Assembly (NCBI GenBank): GCA_023678885.1
Contig: CM042986.1
Coordinates: 992,001 to 1,056,000, forward strand
Source: Pogostemon cablin
Taxonomy: Eukaryota; Streptophyta; Magnoliopsida; Lamiales; Lamiaceae
Length of the DNA stretch: 64,000 bases
Reading direction: 5' to 3'
Positions 45,386 to 57,714 of the stretch are shown piece after piece; the first letter of the stretch is position 1, and every line of letters begins with the position of its first letter. A program made the position numbers and the translations under genes. Below the pieces are notes generated by a model that made no database searches, had not been told where the DNA came from, and saw only the letters and a program-made list of their open reading frames with translations.

Positions 45386-46336
45386 GGGACGGCTATTCGC
45401 ACCCCAAATTTTACTAAACGTCACCATTTACTTAATACATCCCAATATAATATGTATTATATACATATATGTTGCTAAACATACCTCGTTTATAACGTTA
45501 TTACCCTTCTTTAATTAAGAATACAATTTATAAGTAGAACACAATACATATCCATAACTCACGTAAAGAATAAAATAAATGGAAGATTCACCATTGTTCT
45601 CCGGAGAAGTGTACTCGTATAAAATATTTCTTCCTTTAGATATTCTTTTTCGGCCGTCAATAATATTCGCGGTTAAAGATATAGTTAAAATGTACTTAAA
45701 ATGTGAACGAAGCACTGCTGCTGTGATTAATTTAACATGTCGATTGCTATTTGACTTTGTTGGGAATGCATTGCCTTCTTTTTATTTTACTTTATACATT
45801 TTACTTGTTTCTTTCAATAAATTAAAATAAGTAAATTTTTTTTGAGGTGGTTTATTTTGTGTTACTTTACATATGTTAAATGATTGCTTTCGTGTTCTTT
45901 GTACAGTTTAAATTTCCAGAATTGTGTTAGGTCATAACCAGTGAACAATGGGTATTCGTTCGGTTACAGGTAGTGAACATGTTGTATGTTTTACCAAATA
46001 TCAAAAGTTATATAAATTTATTTAAATGTATATAAATCCAATAAAAATTAACCTATTATGGAGAAATACATACTTACATTATTTTTATATCATTTTTTTC
46101 TTGTTAATTTCTCGCTCCGTTAAGATGTTAAAAATTAAAATTGAATTACAGTATAGAGTTCACGTAATAGGGTTTATGGGGTCGGGGTATATTTAGTAAA
46201 TTTTGGAGTAAGAATAATTGAAATTTTAATATATAATTTTCACAAGGGTATTTATGTCTTATTAATTAGAGATATTTATGTCATATCCATTTGTGGGGTG
46301 CATTTAGTAAAATCGGGGGTGCGAATAGCCGCCCCC
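45386..46336. mobile_element. Mutator-like non-autonomous element, 951 bp
   Basis: Terminal inverted repeats GGGACGGCTATTCGCACCCC and (reverse) GGGGGCGGCTATTCGCACCC continue for about 35 bp to TTTTACTAAA. Both sides carry TAATTAAAAA (45376-45385 and 46337-46346), a 10-bp duplication (9 bp if one A is not counted), which suits Mutator-like elements. Inside is an open frame of 83 codons from the ATG at 45579, without recognisable homology. Confidence 0.82.
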
Positions 46337-46600
46337 TAATTAAAAATGTTCAAAGACTAAATTACCCTTTTAACATATAAGGTAGCATATCTATAAGAAT
46401 TTAGGTGGGAATTTATCATATTAGTTGAACTAATTAATTGTTTTACTTTTCTTATAAAATAATATCAATTATAATATATAACTATATTTATATACTAATA
46501 ATTATTAGTATATGAGTTTTTAATTATTAGTAAATAATTATATTTATAATTTTAATAATTAAATTATTCATTAGTTATATTTATATACACTTATATTTTA

Positions 46601-46604
<4 letters not shown>

Positions 46605-46657
<53 letters not shown>
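46605..46657. repeat. (AT)n microsatellite
   Basis: About 26 uninterrupted AT units. Confidence 0.92.
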
Positions 46658-46660
<3 letters not shown>

Positions 46661-47744
46661 CCCGCTTATTATGCGAATTTTAAATTTATAATTTTAAAAA
46701 ATATATAAATATACCGTCTATAAATATTTATAAATGTTAAATAATTAATTTATAAAAATCAATATATTATTATATGAAATTTTAGTTAATAATTAATACT
46801 CCTAATAATTAATAAAAATTGAGAAATTAAAAGAAAATTTATAATTTACTCAGTAAGAAAAAAAAGTGAATATGACAATTAAAAAATTATTAAAGAATTA
46901 AAAGAAAAAAATTAATAAAATTAATATTTTTATTAGTAAAAAATAAAAAATTATAATAAAATGTATTATATACATTAATCAAACTAAATAAAAATAAATA
47001 TATATCTTTATCTATATTAAATTTTAATTAATAACTAAAATATACTAATAGATAATAATTCTGGGGATTCAACATGAAATAAAAAAAAAAACTCTTATTG
47101 TTCACATTTATAAAATGTATAATATAACATAAAAATAAAAAACTCTCACACCTTAAAAAATAATTATTATTATAAAATAAAAACTTAACATGTTAAAATT
47201 TTACAATTCTACATTATAACAATAAAATTATAATATGTAACATAATAAATAATGATTAAAAAAAACTCACAATAATAATAAGAGAAAAAAAAAGTTCTCA
47301 TGAAAAATAAAATAAATAAATTAAATAAATAAATTGCATACAATACATTGAGTGAATAAATAGACGTAGGAGAAAAATATTTGTGTCCTTATTTATACGC
47401 GGTGAAGATTAAATACTTTTTTATTAATATTTTATATTAGATTTAAAATAATTATTTGTATTTATCTTAAAATAATTATGTATTTATCTACATTAAATAT
47501 TAATTAGAATTAAATTTAATTATTTGATAATATCAATAACTCCTAAAATAAAATATGTATTTATATTTATTAAATTATACTTAATAATTAAAATAATTTA
47601 TTACTGTGTATGTTTTTTTTATGTCGTAAAAATTAAAAATATATATGAATTTAATATATTTAACATTTATTTAAATTGACTTAAAATTTAAAATTATATC
47701 CATTTCAATCTAACTTAAAATTTAATATTCATGTCAAACTAAAG

Positions 47745-48030
47745 GAATATTCTGTTGGTAAAAGTCTTAATTCTATTGTAAATTGGTTTACCAATGGAAT
47801 CTGTTGGTAAATTTTTAGCAACAAAAATTCAATTCCGTTCGTAAATAATTCAATTGGTAATTTATATAAAAATTATCTTGGTAATCCGTTGGAAATTACC
47901 AACGGATTGAATTCCGTTAGTAAAATAGAGAATAAATCCGTTGGCATTTCGTTGCTAAAAGAAAATTGTCATTTTTGTTGCTAATCTGCTGGTAATTACC
48001 AAAGGGTTGAATTCCGTTAGTAAAAATAAT
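47745..48030. repeat. CACTA-like subterminal repeat block
   Basis: Multiple direct and inverted copies of TTACCAACGGA, AATTCCGTTAGTAAA and ATCCGTTGG occur within 300 bp. Such clustered short repeats are typical of subterminal regions of plant CACTA (En/Spm) transposons. I did not find CACTA ends or a transposase, so this may be a fragment. Confidence 0.45.
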
Positions 48031-49099
48031 TATTAGTTAAAATTAATTTTAAATATAATATATATAATATGAAAGAAATAAAAAGAATAAAAATAGTAAT
48101 AATAAGGTAGATATTCAAATAATAAATTAATTAACCTAATTAATGAACTTAAATAACCTAAATTAATAGTAAGGATATAATATTAATTAAACCTTGATAA
48201 AATACTATTGATTTTGATCAAATTGATCCAAATAGCAATGTCCTTATAAATAATGGTAGGTTGACGAAGAAATTTAGATATCGCATGGCCATAAATATTT
48301 GGATTAGGAAATTAATGATTCCACTTATATCTATCAATTATCATAAATGGACTACGTACTTAACAGGTATGATTAACTTAATTGGTTACAAGTTGTAATT
48401 CATTTAAGACGGTGAATATTCAAATTATTATAAAGATTATCTAAAATTTTAATTAATTAATTAATACTTTTCCTTTTCGATACTTTACCCAAATAAAAGA
48501 AAAATGCCATCGATCTATAACACTCCGAATATGTTTTTTTTCCTTATTTATCCCATTAAATTATGAACAATCATAACATGGTTAAATACTTAACAATAAT
48601 TTCATACATAAAATCATTGTTTAATACACATAGTATGCACATTTATTATTATTTGAAAAAAAAATTATTTTTGAAAGTTAATAATTTGTTTAATGTAAAA
48701 AAAAAGGGTTAAAAAATAGGGAAAGGCGGGAGTATTATATACTATGTGTGGGAAATAAGAAAATACTAGTGTATTAAAAAGGTGTAGAATTAGTAAAATT
48801 CCCTAGTTTGGAGCAGTATGAAAATGTTTGGTCATAAATATGATGGGGTATTCAGATTGTGAAAAGTGGGTCCCAGAAAACAAATATCACAAAGTCCCAT
48901 CATTATTTTATTTTGGTCACCGTAAATAATGCCGGTTTATAAGATACTAATTCATCAACCAATAATCTTTTAATTTGAAATTAATTTGGTATTTACTGTT
49001 TTAATTACTGTATTTATTTCTACAATTAAGGCGGGTGTGCCTTGTTAATGGATGTACGTGGCTATTCCACCGTTTAAAACATTGCCTTAATTCTTGGGG

Positions 49100-49375
49100 A
49101 GAAACTATCTTATGAAACGGATATTTTATGAGAATGTTGTGACACGTGTCAACCAATTATTAAAGTATGCTTATTATATAGGTAAATTATGCTTATTTGT
49201 AATTAAAGTATGTTAATAATAAATCTTATTACAACACTCTAAAATAATACTTTAATTCATTATTTATCGTAATTTAGAAAACATACTTTAACAATTATTA
49301 AGCATACTTTATCTATATAATAGACATATTTTAACACGTACGGTCTCACATATATAACGTCTCATAAGAGAATTT
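49100..49375. mobile_element. MITE family A, copy 1
   Basis: Inverted ends built from TCTTATGAAACGGATATTTT on the left and ATATATAACGTCTCATAAGA on the right. The interior AAAGTATGCTTAT / GTATGTTAATAATAAATC closely matches the element at 59025-59284, which shows they are copies of one family. Confidence 0.65.
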
Positions 49376-49641
49376 GTCATTCTTGTATAGTACTTCCTCG
49401 TTTTGTGATGTTTGTTTTCAGTTTTATTTTGAGATTTTAAAAATCACCCTTATATATACATATTATATTTTCTCTCTATAATTAATACTCTCTTATCTCA
49501 TTTAACATTTTAAATAAATTAATATATTAATTAGACATAAAATTAAAATTTATCCTACCCAAAATCTATAACAAACATAGAATTCAATATTCATGAATTT
49601 CAAACTCTACATAACTCCAAACCAAATACTCCTATTAAATA

Positions 49642-49856
49642 CTCCCTCCGTCCTTGTCAAATAGCATCATTTGCATTTTGCACGTTGATTAAGGAGTATT
49701 ATTATTTTTATATAAAGTGGGTAGGTGCATTAGAGAAATGTGATGGGTAGTGGTGGACCATTGGTAGATCCTTTTTTACTAAAAGAAAAAAAATGGTGCA
49801 ATTTGAACGAGACATTTAATATAATAAAATGATGATATTTGGACGGATTGAGGAAG
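49642..49856. mobile_element. Stowaway-like MITE
   Basis: CTCCCTCCGTCC on the left and GGACGGATTGAGGAAG on the right, with TA at 49640-49641 and 49857-49858. Confidence 0.8.
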
Positions 49857-49860
49857 TAAA

Positions 49861-50126
49861 AAGTTACCAAAATTTTCAAGTTTCATCCTGCCAAATTTAA
49901 TATCTATTCAAATCGAGAAATGATATATTTCCAATTTAAAATTAAACTAGCACCTCTAACCGGAGTAGTCTCTGTACTTTAGTAATTATACTCAAGTTAC
50001 CAAAATTTTCAAGTTTCATCCTGCCAATTTTAATATCTATTCAAATCAAGAAATGATATATTTCCAATTTAAAATTAAACTAGCACCTCTAGCTTGAGTA
50101 GCCTCTGTACTTTAGTAATTATACTC
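49861..50126. repeat. 133-bp tandem duplication
   Basis: Two direct copies (49861-49993 and 49994-50126) of a unit starting AAGTTACCAAAATTTTCAAG and ending GTAATTATACTC; only a few bases differ. It fills the gap between two Stowaway MITEs and overlaps the start of the second. Confidence 0.9.
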
Positions 50127-50392
50127 CCTCCATCTCGGGAATTACTGCACACTTTTTTTTTTGTCCGTCTCAATATTTATGCACGTTTCTATAAATAGAT
50201 AAAATATATTACAATACTACTCACTTTATATACACTTCTCAATAATTTTACACATTTTTTATTAAATAATCTAAAATACTAATTTTTTATATACATACCA
50301 ATAACTTTACATATCTTTATATTACATAAAAATATAATTTTTTTAATCTTCACACATTAGAATAAGTGCGCAAATTACTTAAACGGAGGGAA
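50124..50392. mobile_element. Stowaway-like MITE
   Basis: CTCCCTCCATCTCGGG at the left and AAACGGAGGGAA at the right, with TA at 50122-50123 and 50393-50394. The interior resembles about 1480-1640. Confidence 0.75.
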
Positions 50393-50649
50393 TAATTAAT
50401 AAATGAAAACTGATTAAAGAAAAAAGAAAAGTAGAATTAATAAAAAGGAGAGCAATAATATGATAATGTTTTATTTCAATCAATCATTTCGTAGTTTAAT
50501 AAAACATGGGAAGAAGTGATACACTATAAAAAGCAACTGTTTGGCGGATAGAGTGTGGTGGTGCCAAAACTCTTATTTTTTTTTTATCACCATCCACTCA
50601 CGTGCGCATCTACCTTAACTACAACATTTCATTAATTATATCTTACTCA

Positions 50650-50896
50650 TTCCCTCCAATTAAAATCGTGACATTTTTTTTACGTAGATTAAAAAATATA
50701 ATATTTTAATATAAAATGAAGTGAGAAAAATAATATTTAATGCGTAATGAGTAAGTGTATTAATAATGTGTGTAGACCAATGTGAATATGTTAATATTTT
50801 TTGTGTGAGTCTCATATGCCTTAAAAAAGGAATGTAATAATTTCTATGGGACAAGCTAAAAAGGAAAATTTCACAACTTCTATGAGACGGAGGGAG
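50650..50896. mobile_element. Stowaway-like MITE
   Basis: TTCCCTCCAATTAAAATCG on the left and GAGACGGAGGGAG followed by TA on the right. The left TA is lost, so the left limit is approximate. Confidence 0.65.
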
Positions 50897-51022
50897 TAAT
50901 ATATAAAATATTAGTATTATACTTGTCAAATTTTAGTTATAACACAAATCATTATCTTTTTTATTGTTCTACAATTGCATTTTTCTTCGTAATTGAACTC
51001 AAACTTCCACTCTAGAATAGTA

Positions 51023-51729
51023 CTTCCTCCATTCCATAAATGTTTGCACACTATTTTATACACACATATTAAGAAAAATGATAAGTTTTAGGGGTATTAT
51101 GATATTCTTTGTAATAAATAAATGTTAAAGTATGTTAGGTGTGCTAGATAAATATGATTTTTTTATAAATAAAGTGTATGGGAGAAGAGTGGTTGTTTTT
51201 TTACGTTTTGCTTTTTTAGAAAAGTACAAACTTTTGTGAGATAAACCAAAATAGAAAGTGTGTCATCTGAAATGGGATACAAATGTTTGAACACTACTTT
51301 ATGCACACATATTACGAAAATTGATAAGTTTTAGGGATATTATGGTATTCTTGGTAATAAATGTTGGGTTTATCCGCCCAGGGAGCCGGACTCACTTAAC
51401 CCATTAGCATGATATTGTCCGCTTTGGGCGGCTCACTGGTCTGCATGGTTTTACCACTCTGGGTATCATACCCAAAAGACCTCATGCTAGGGAGAGTCCA
51501 TCCCTCAAATTATAAACTCATGTGGGACTTTGGTTGACACCCAACCAACAATAAATAAATGATAAAGTATGTTATGTGTGTTAGGTAAAGAGAGTTTTTT
51601 TTTTTTTTGTAAATAAAGTGTATGAAGAAAGGGTGATTGTTTTTTACTTTTTACTTTTTTAGAAATGTGTAAATTTTTGTGGGACAAGCTAAATAGAAAT
51701 TGTGGTATCTGAAATGGAGATGGAGGGAG
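51023..51729. mobile_element. Tandem-dimer Stowaway-like MITE with a nested solo LTR
   Basis: CTTCCTCCATTCCATAAATG after TA (51021-51022) and GAGATGGAGGGAG before TA (51730-51731). The interior repeats head to tail: AAATGTTTGCACACT..GTGTCATCTGAAATGGGATA and then AAATGTTTGAACACT..GTGGTATCTGAAATGGAGAT, so two monomers are fused with only the outer ends complete. The second monomer is split by the LTR at 51362-51550. Confidence 0.78.
51362..51550. mobile_element. Small solo LTR (TRIM-like), 189 bp
   Basis: Starts TGTTGGGTTTATCC and ends CACCCAACCAACA, with 5-bp duplications ATAAA at 51357-51361 and 51551-51555. TG..CA ends plus a 5-bp duplication indicate an LTR left by recombination. The size and the phrase GATATTGTCCGCTTTGGGC suit a TRIM-type miniature LTR element. 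Confidence 0.85.
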
Positions 51730-51834
51730 TAATAAAGATGATCATAAAAGTAGTTCTTTGAATATCAGAATTTACTGCGTCACAAAGGATGAAAAACGGC
51801 TACGTTTCAATTTAAAATTTGTAATTAATATTTA

Positions 51835-51839
<5 letters not shown>

Positions 51840-51886
<47 letters not shown>
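51840..51886. repeat. (AT)n microsatellite
   Basis: About 23 AT units just before the next Stowaway element. Confidence 0.9.
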
Positions 51887-51891
<5 letters not shown>

Positions 51892-51894
51892 ATA

Positions 51895-52121
51895 CTCTCT
51901 CCGTTTCCTAAGTAAGAGTCATATTTTACCATTTTGGTTGTCCATCTAAAGGATCTCATTTCTTTTTTTGGACATATGGGACCCACCCACATTCACTAAT
52001 ACAATTAAAATATGGGATCCACATACCCATTATTACAACTACCCACTACACATTAAATAATAATACTCCTTAATTCACGTACCCAAAAGCAAATGTGACT
52101 CTTACCAAGGGACGGAGGGAG
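51895..52121. mobile_element. Stowaway-like MITE
   Basis: CTCTCTCCGTTTCCTAAGTAAG and the inverted partner CTTACCAAGGGACGGAGGGAG, flanked by TA at 51893-51894 and 52122-52123. Confidence 0.85.
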
Positions 52122-52123
52122 TA

Positions 52124-53434
52124 TAATCAAATCAGATATAATAATAATAATAACAATAATATTTTAATTACTCCATTATTTTGATTGAAATAACATCATG
52201 CACCATTGAAAAGAAAAGAAAAAAAAAAGCAAATAACTCTAGTACTGATTAACTAGTTGTAACATAGTAGAATAGTTGTAGCTAGAAAAAAAAAATCTAA
52301 CTATTTATTGTTATTCAAATATAATTATTTTATTATACATTTTAAGAAATACTACATACTAGTATATAAGTAATACATAAGAACATGAAACATTTAATCA
52401 TCTTATATCTAAAGTAGATAAAATGTATGAATTGTATGGAATTGAGTTTAGATGTTCCATTAAAAACATTACTCTTCGACTGATATGGTATTAATAGTAT
52501 GTCATATAGAAGATGAGAGTATATTTATGGTTATATGCAAATGAGTAAAATTTTATCATATAAAAAAGTTAAATTGGAATATGCAACTAAATACAAGGTT
52601 GGAAGGATTACTACTATCTACACAAAAAAATCCTTAATTATTATGAGATACAAACATACAAAAATATTATTACTAATTACAAAAATATATAGTGATATTC
52701 CAATATTACCTCTACAATGTGCTGCACAAAAATATTGTGTGCAGTAAAAAAAATGTGTGCAGCAAAAAAGTGTGATGGTCCGGCAGATCTTCGGCGGCGG
52801 TCCGGCAACTTTTCCGGCGGCCGGCATGGGAAGATCTCCGGCAGTGTTCCGGCGACCGCCGACGACAGCTTTCCGGCGACCGGCCGGCGGCGGCGGTGAG
52901 GTTTAGGGTTTGTGGTTTAAAAGTGTATGAGTTTATGGTTATATTTGGTATTTTACTTTAATATATTTTGTATGTGATAGTAATTATTTTAAATCAATGT
53001 ATCTAATAGTAATTAGGGATATAAAGTGTATATCTAATAATAATTTTTCACATAATATTTTTTTGCGTTATTTAAACACGAATAAAAAGTATTTTTTTTC
53101 AGTTTGAAAAACAAATTCACAAATTGTCCCATTAATAAATTCATTCATACTCAAAATAAGATAATAACATACTCTATCATCCAACACTTTACTACACGGA
53201 TTTAAATTCCTATATTATTTTGGTGTTACATTTCGTACATCATATCATTGGATGGATGACGCGCATATAAGAGAGAATGATATGATAAAAAGAAAAATAT
53301 CAACTTTAAAAACAATATAATTGAATTTTCTTTTCCAATTATGTGTCAATTATTCAATTAATGACGTACAAAAATGGCATAGAGGCTAGAGCATCTCGTG
53401 TGTTACAACACACTTTAATTTTAAAGGCAAAAAT
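52124..53434. other. AT-rich region with a GC-rich island at about 52770-52905
   Basis: No gene. Inside AT-rich DNA is a roughly 130-bp island with repeated TCCGGCGA / CCGGCGGC words. Open frames cross it on both strands but look like by-products of the repeat, not proteins. Short TGTGTGCAG words precede it. It may be part of an unrecognised transposon. Confidence 0.4.
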
Positions 53435-53600
53435 TTGTATGAGACTGTTTCACGTAAATTGAGACAAATAAAAAAATGATACTATAAATATTATCACCTT
53501 TACTATAAAATGTTATCATTTTTTATTTATATTATGTTATTCGCAGCATCATTATCACTTTTCATCGATTGAGTAACATTTTTTATCTGTCTCACTTAAG
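53435..53600. repeat. MITE with GAGAC-type inverted ends, second copy
   Basis: Shares TGAGACTGTTTCACGTAAATT, the TATAAAATGTTATCA words and CTGTCTCACTTAAG with the element at 37830-38040. Confidence 0.45.
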
Positions 53601-54400
53601 AACTTAAGTAACACATTTCACACCAAACTTGCCAAATTTAAAATTATAATTTCTTTAATACTCACATAATTTAATTAACCTAACTACTAAAATTAAGCGT
53701 AAATAATTAAAAAAAAAATTTGTATCTAGGACAAACTTAAAGGGAGTGTCGAGTAAAAAGGGTTTTATATTAACTGGAGCAAAACGATCTAAAGCTGATC
53801 AATTAATTCAAAATTGGTTCAATCATGTGATAATAGTGGTTTAGTAGAGCATTACTTTACCGTATAATAGTGCAGTATTAAAGATGTTTACGCAATTATT
53901 TTCCAGTGAAAGAGAAAAGGCACCGTATATGATACATGATTAATATACCATCACTGTCTCAAAATCACACACAGAGAGAGAGAGAGAGAGTGAACAGTAG
54001 TTTTACTGTTTGAACGTCGGAACTGTATGGATTTTGTCTGTTAATAACCCTGCGCCAGGAGAAAAGAAAAGAAAGAAAGAGAAAAGGGGGGTCTCTCTCT
54101 ATCCCCTCTGCCAAATTTGCTGTTTCAGAAAAGGAATAAAGAAAAGAGTTAGAGAGAGATTATACTACAGAGGAGAGGAGTAGTATTACTATACATGATT
54201 ATCATGGCAGCCTCTCATTTCATCATCACCCCATCTCCTCCACTGTTCCTCTCCTTTTCCTCCCTTTAAACTCCATCTTTTCTCCTACACACCTTTCTCC
54301 ACACACACAATTACACAAAAAACACTTTCTCTCTCTTTATATATAAACACAGATAGAGAAATAAAGATTCCCTTCTCTGTCCAGCACAGTGTTACTACTC
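53601..54400. promoter_or_regulatory. Promoter and leader region of the BEL1-like gene
   Basis: Includes a GA repeat at about 53973-53990, pyrimidine-rich DNA (CTCTCTCT) at 54093-54340 and TATATATAA at 54338-54347. The TATA-like site is 54 nt from the start codon, so the transcript may also start further upstream. Confidence 0.4.
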
Positions 54401-57400
54401 ATGGCTGAGGGTTTTGAGCCATACCATGTCCCACAGCAAAGCCGAAGAGATAAGCTCAGAGTAGTAAACAACCAACCAGGGTGTGTAGATAATCTCCAAC
54501 CCTGTGTACTTTACGATCCATCACTCATCCCTAATTCTGATTTCATCTCTGCTGCTAACTTGCACCGTTTTGGTGTGAAAGAAGAGGGCATGAATTTGAT
54601 GGGCTTTCTTGGGGGTATGAACACCAATCACATGTTTGTGGATCCACAACACTTGTCTGTCCAGCACCTAAACCCTACTACTGTTCAAGATATTAATGGC
54701 AACCCATATGTATTCTCCTCACCCCACTGTTACAGACCACTTCTTGATCAATCTTTTCATCAAAATGAAGGCCCCAATTCCAACACTGGTCAAAGCCTGT
54801 CCTTGTCTTTGTCCTCTCCCCCTTTGGAGCTCAATCTGCAGAGATATCATGATTCCTCGGTTTTTGGTCTTGCTGTTGCTAGTAATAATAATAACAAGGT
54901 GAGTAGTACTGGAGGAGGAGGGTATGTTGTTGGTTGTAATAATGGTGGGTCAAATTCAACCCCAATTGAATTGTCTAAAAGTTCAGTGCCATTAGGGCCT
55001 TTCACTGGCTATGCTTCTGTCTTGAAAGGATCCAGATTCTTGAAACCTGCCCAGCAGTTGTTGGAGGAGCTTTGTGATATGGGTAGGGCCATTTATGCGG
55101 ATAAAAACGGGCCGGATTCGGGTCTGCTGGATCCTCCTGCTTTGGAGAGTTTGAATACCACTGCTGTTGATGAATCTGTCAATTGCAGTGATGGGAGTGA
55201 CCAAACTAGGAAGAAATCCAGGTTGCTTTCGATGCTTGATGAGGTATATATTGGTTGATTGTGTGATTAATTAATCTTTTTAATTAATTCTGAAAAATCC
55301 CTTAGATGGATTTCCTGCAATCACATCTTTCTTACCAGCTTTAAGGTGTTCATACTGTGCCGTTTTAGCTTGTTAAAGATAGATTCTCTAGTCATCATTG
55401 GTGCTACTAGCTAGCATGCAAGCTTTTGTTATTACATGATATAGTGGCACATAAAGCTTCTAACTTTGATCATCTTTGGATCTTTATTGCTGTATCCATC
55501 TGAAATTTGTGCCATCTTAGATTCTTGTATGATTGGTGTGGAGTGTGTCCAAGAATGATTTTTTTTTAAAGTACTACATATTGTGGGAATATATGCACAA
55601 CTATTGGTGCTTGCAAGTGTTTTAACAACCTTATTTTAAGCATGAATTCGATATATAGGAGATATTGTCACCAAGAATGGTTTGCATCTTGTGGAAAGTG
55701 ATCAAGAGAATCATTTTTGAAAAGGCTTATTCCTTAAGACTTGTTATTGGTTTTTAAGATATATCATGGCCAATATAATTGTACTTGAAATGTGTTAAAT
55801 TAGTACTCTTATGACTATGAGTGTATTTTTTTTAGCTCTTTTGAGTTATTTTAGTGGAAGAATATGATTCTGTTTTCTTCTTTTTTCCCCACCTTAACTA
55901 TAGTATGCTACTATAATCGTCATTTTACGAGGCGATAATGTCGTAAAATTAGCCTAGAGTACCCTTTTAGCATTGAGTTAATTTTCTTAAATAAAGTGTG
56001 GCAATTAAAAGTTTGGCATTTAGTTGTCCAATATGTACGTGAGCCCTCTTGACATTTCAAGTTGAGAATTCTTTATTTAAGATTATATATGTAGGTCTAA
56101 TCATGTGATGGAAGAGGCTGGCATGAATACACGGTTTTGTACTTTTCTTGTATTTGGTTCATCTTTAAAAACTGAACATGTAAACAATTAATTTCTTGGT
56201 TGAGTCAAATCCACATCCCAGATTGTTTACTTGTTAAAGGTAAAATAGCCTAACAAAAGAAATATGATGCTATTAGGTGTTGTGTCATTACAGTTTCTCG
56301 TTGCTTCAGACGAGCTATTTGTTTCCTTGTCATGATTGATGGCAATAACGAACCACCCTCTCAAGCTTATCTTCAACTAGATGTTCTTAGTGCCAGCTTT
56401 ATTGTGTGTAGTTGGTAGTTATCAAGATTTTGCAACGGGAGTTGATTTGATTATAATGGTGCATGGCTCAATGAAGGGATTTAATCTCTGACCAATGTAA
56501 TAAAATGGCCATTTGTAAAGGCACTCTGTTGTAATCTATTGATTGTTGTAATGGAATCGCTCGATTGATGTTTGAATAAGCTCGTCTTTCTGTCAGGTTT
56601 ACAAGAGGTACAAGCAGTATTACCAACAGATGCAGGCTGCTGTAGCATCATTTGAGTCCGTAGCTGGACTTAGCAGTGCAGCCCCATTTGCGAATTTGGC
56701 TCTAAAGGCCATGTCTAAACATTTTAGATGCCTAAAGAATGCCATCACTGATCAGTTGCAGTTCACTACCAAATCTCATGGAAAAATAAGCTCAGAGAGA
56801 GATGAAACGCAGAGACCGGAGAACTCAGGACGTGCGAGTTATGGCCAACGACCGTTCCATGCAGGATTCGTCGATCAACCTGTCTGGCGCCCTCAAAGAG
56901 GACTTCCTGAACGCGCTGTTACAGTCCTTCGTGCTTGGTTATTCGATCACTTTCTCCACCCGTAAGTATGCTTTCGTGCATTTGTACTAATCCAGTACTA
57001 GTGCTGCTATACTAACTAATAGTTGCTACTATTTTATCACAGCTATCCAACTGATACAGACAAACTAATGTTGGCTAAACAGACTGGCCTCTCAAGGAAT
57101 CAGGTGACTTATTCTTATTATAACGTGCTATTCGTTGTCCTTAAATCGGACGTTTATGTGATTTGCTTGATCACTACATGGACTAGGTTTCAAACTGGTT
57201 TATAAATGCAAGAGTGAGGCTTTGGAAGCCGATGGTGGAGGAGATACACATGCTGGAGACTCGACAAGGCCAAAAGGCCTCCCAAAGAGACGAACAACAT
57301 CCCAATATGATCAACAATCATTTGCCAACAAACTGTTCGTTCGAGTGTGAGAATGGTTCCACCTCGGTCCAAAGAACCGGAGATTTTCCTCTGAAACGGA

Positions 57401-57714
57401 CTAGAGAGGATCCATCCGAACCTCCAGGAGGAAGCGTGGGACATATAAAGCTACCATATGACAACCTTATGCAAAATCATCACTTTGGTTTAAGCAATAC
57501 TAGTGGTGGTGGCAATGGCGGTGTTTCGTTAACTCTAGGCCTTCATCAGAACGGTGTTGGATTGTCCGATTCCTACCCTCTAAATGCAGCTCGACGTTTT
57601 GGACTTGATTCGCACGGTGATCATGGATACGTGGTGAGTGGATTCGCAGCACAAAATCGACATTTTGGAAGAGAGATTATTGATGGCCAGATTATGCATG
57701 ATTTTGTTGGATGA
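54401..57714 (+). CDS. BLH9: BEL1-like homeodomain transcription factor (PENNYWISE/BELLRINGER-like)
   Basis: Four exons encode 598 residues: 54401-55243, 56597-56961, 57043-57103, 57187-57714. The start is the ATG of MAEGFEPYHVPQQSRRDKLR; an in-frame GTG upstream is not a start. Order: N-terminal ZIBEL motif (SLSLSLSS), SKY box (GPFTGYASVLKGSRFLKPAQ, from about 199), BELL domain (about 272-335), TALE homeodomain (about 377-440) with the PYP insert (HPYPTDTDK) and the helix VSNWFINARVR, then a C-terminal ZIBEL (VSLTLGLH). The C-terminus FGREIIDG..MHDFVG is like Arabidopsis BLH9. BLH9 pairs with KNOX proteins (STM, BREVIPEDICELLUS) in the nucleus to control shoot meristem, internode and floral patterning. 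Orthology to BLH9 rather than BLH8 rests on memory of both ends of the protein. Confidence 0.93.
55244..56596 (+). other. Intron 1 of the BEL1-like gene
   Basis: A 1353-bp GT-AG intron. First introns of this family are often long and may hold regulatory sites; I recognise no repeat or RNA in it. Confidence 0.85.

Larger units (their letters stand above)
46347..49099. other. Very AT-rich repeat region
   Basis: No gene. It contains a long (AT)n tract at 46605-46657 and the CACTA-like block annotated separately. Much of the rest is A/T sequence with no stable pattern. Confidence 0.4.

Noticed and set aside
52717..52899. 60-codon frame across the GC-rich island
   Set aside because: It is made of repeat-derived Arg/Gly/Pro codons and has a similar frame on the other strand.
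54389..54400. Four extra N-terminal codons on the BEL1-like protein
   Set aside because: They begin with GTG. The ATG at 54401 matches the family N-terminus (MAEGFEPYHV).
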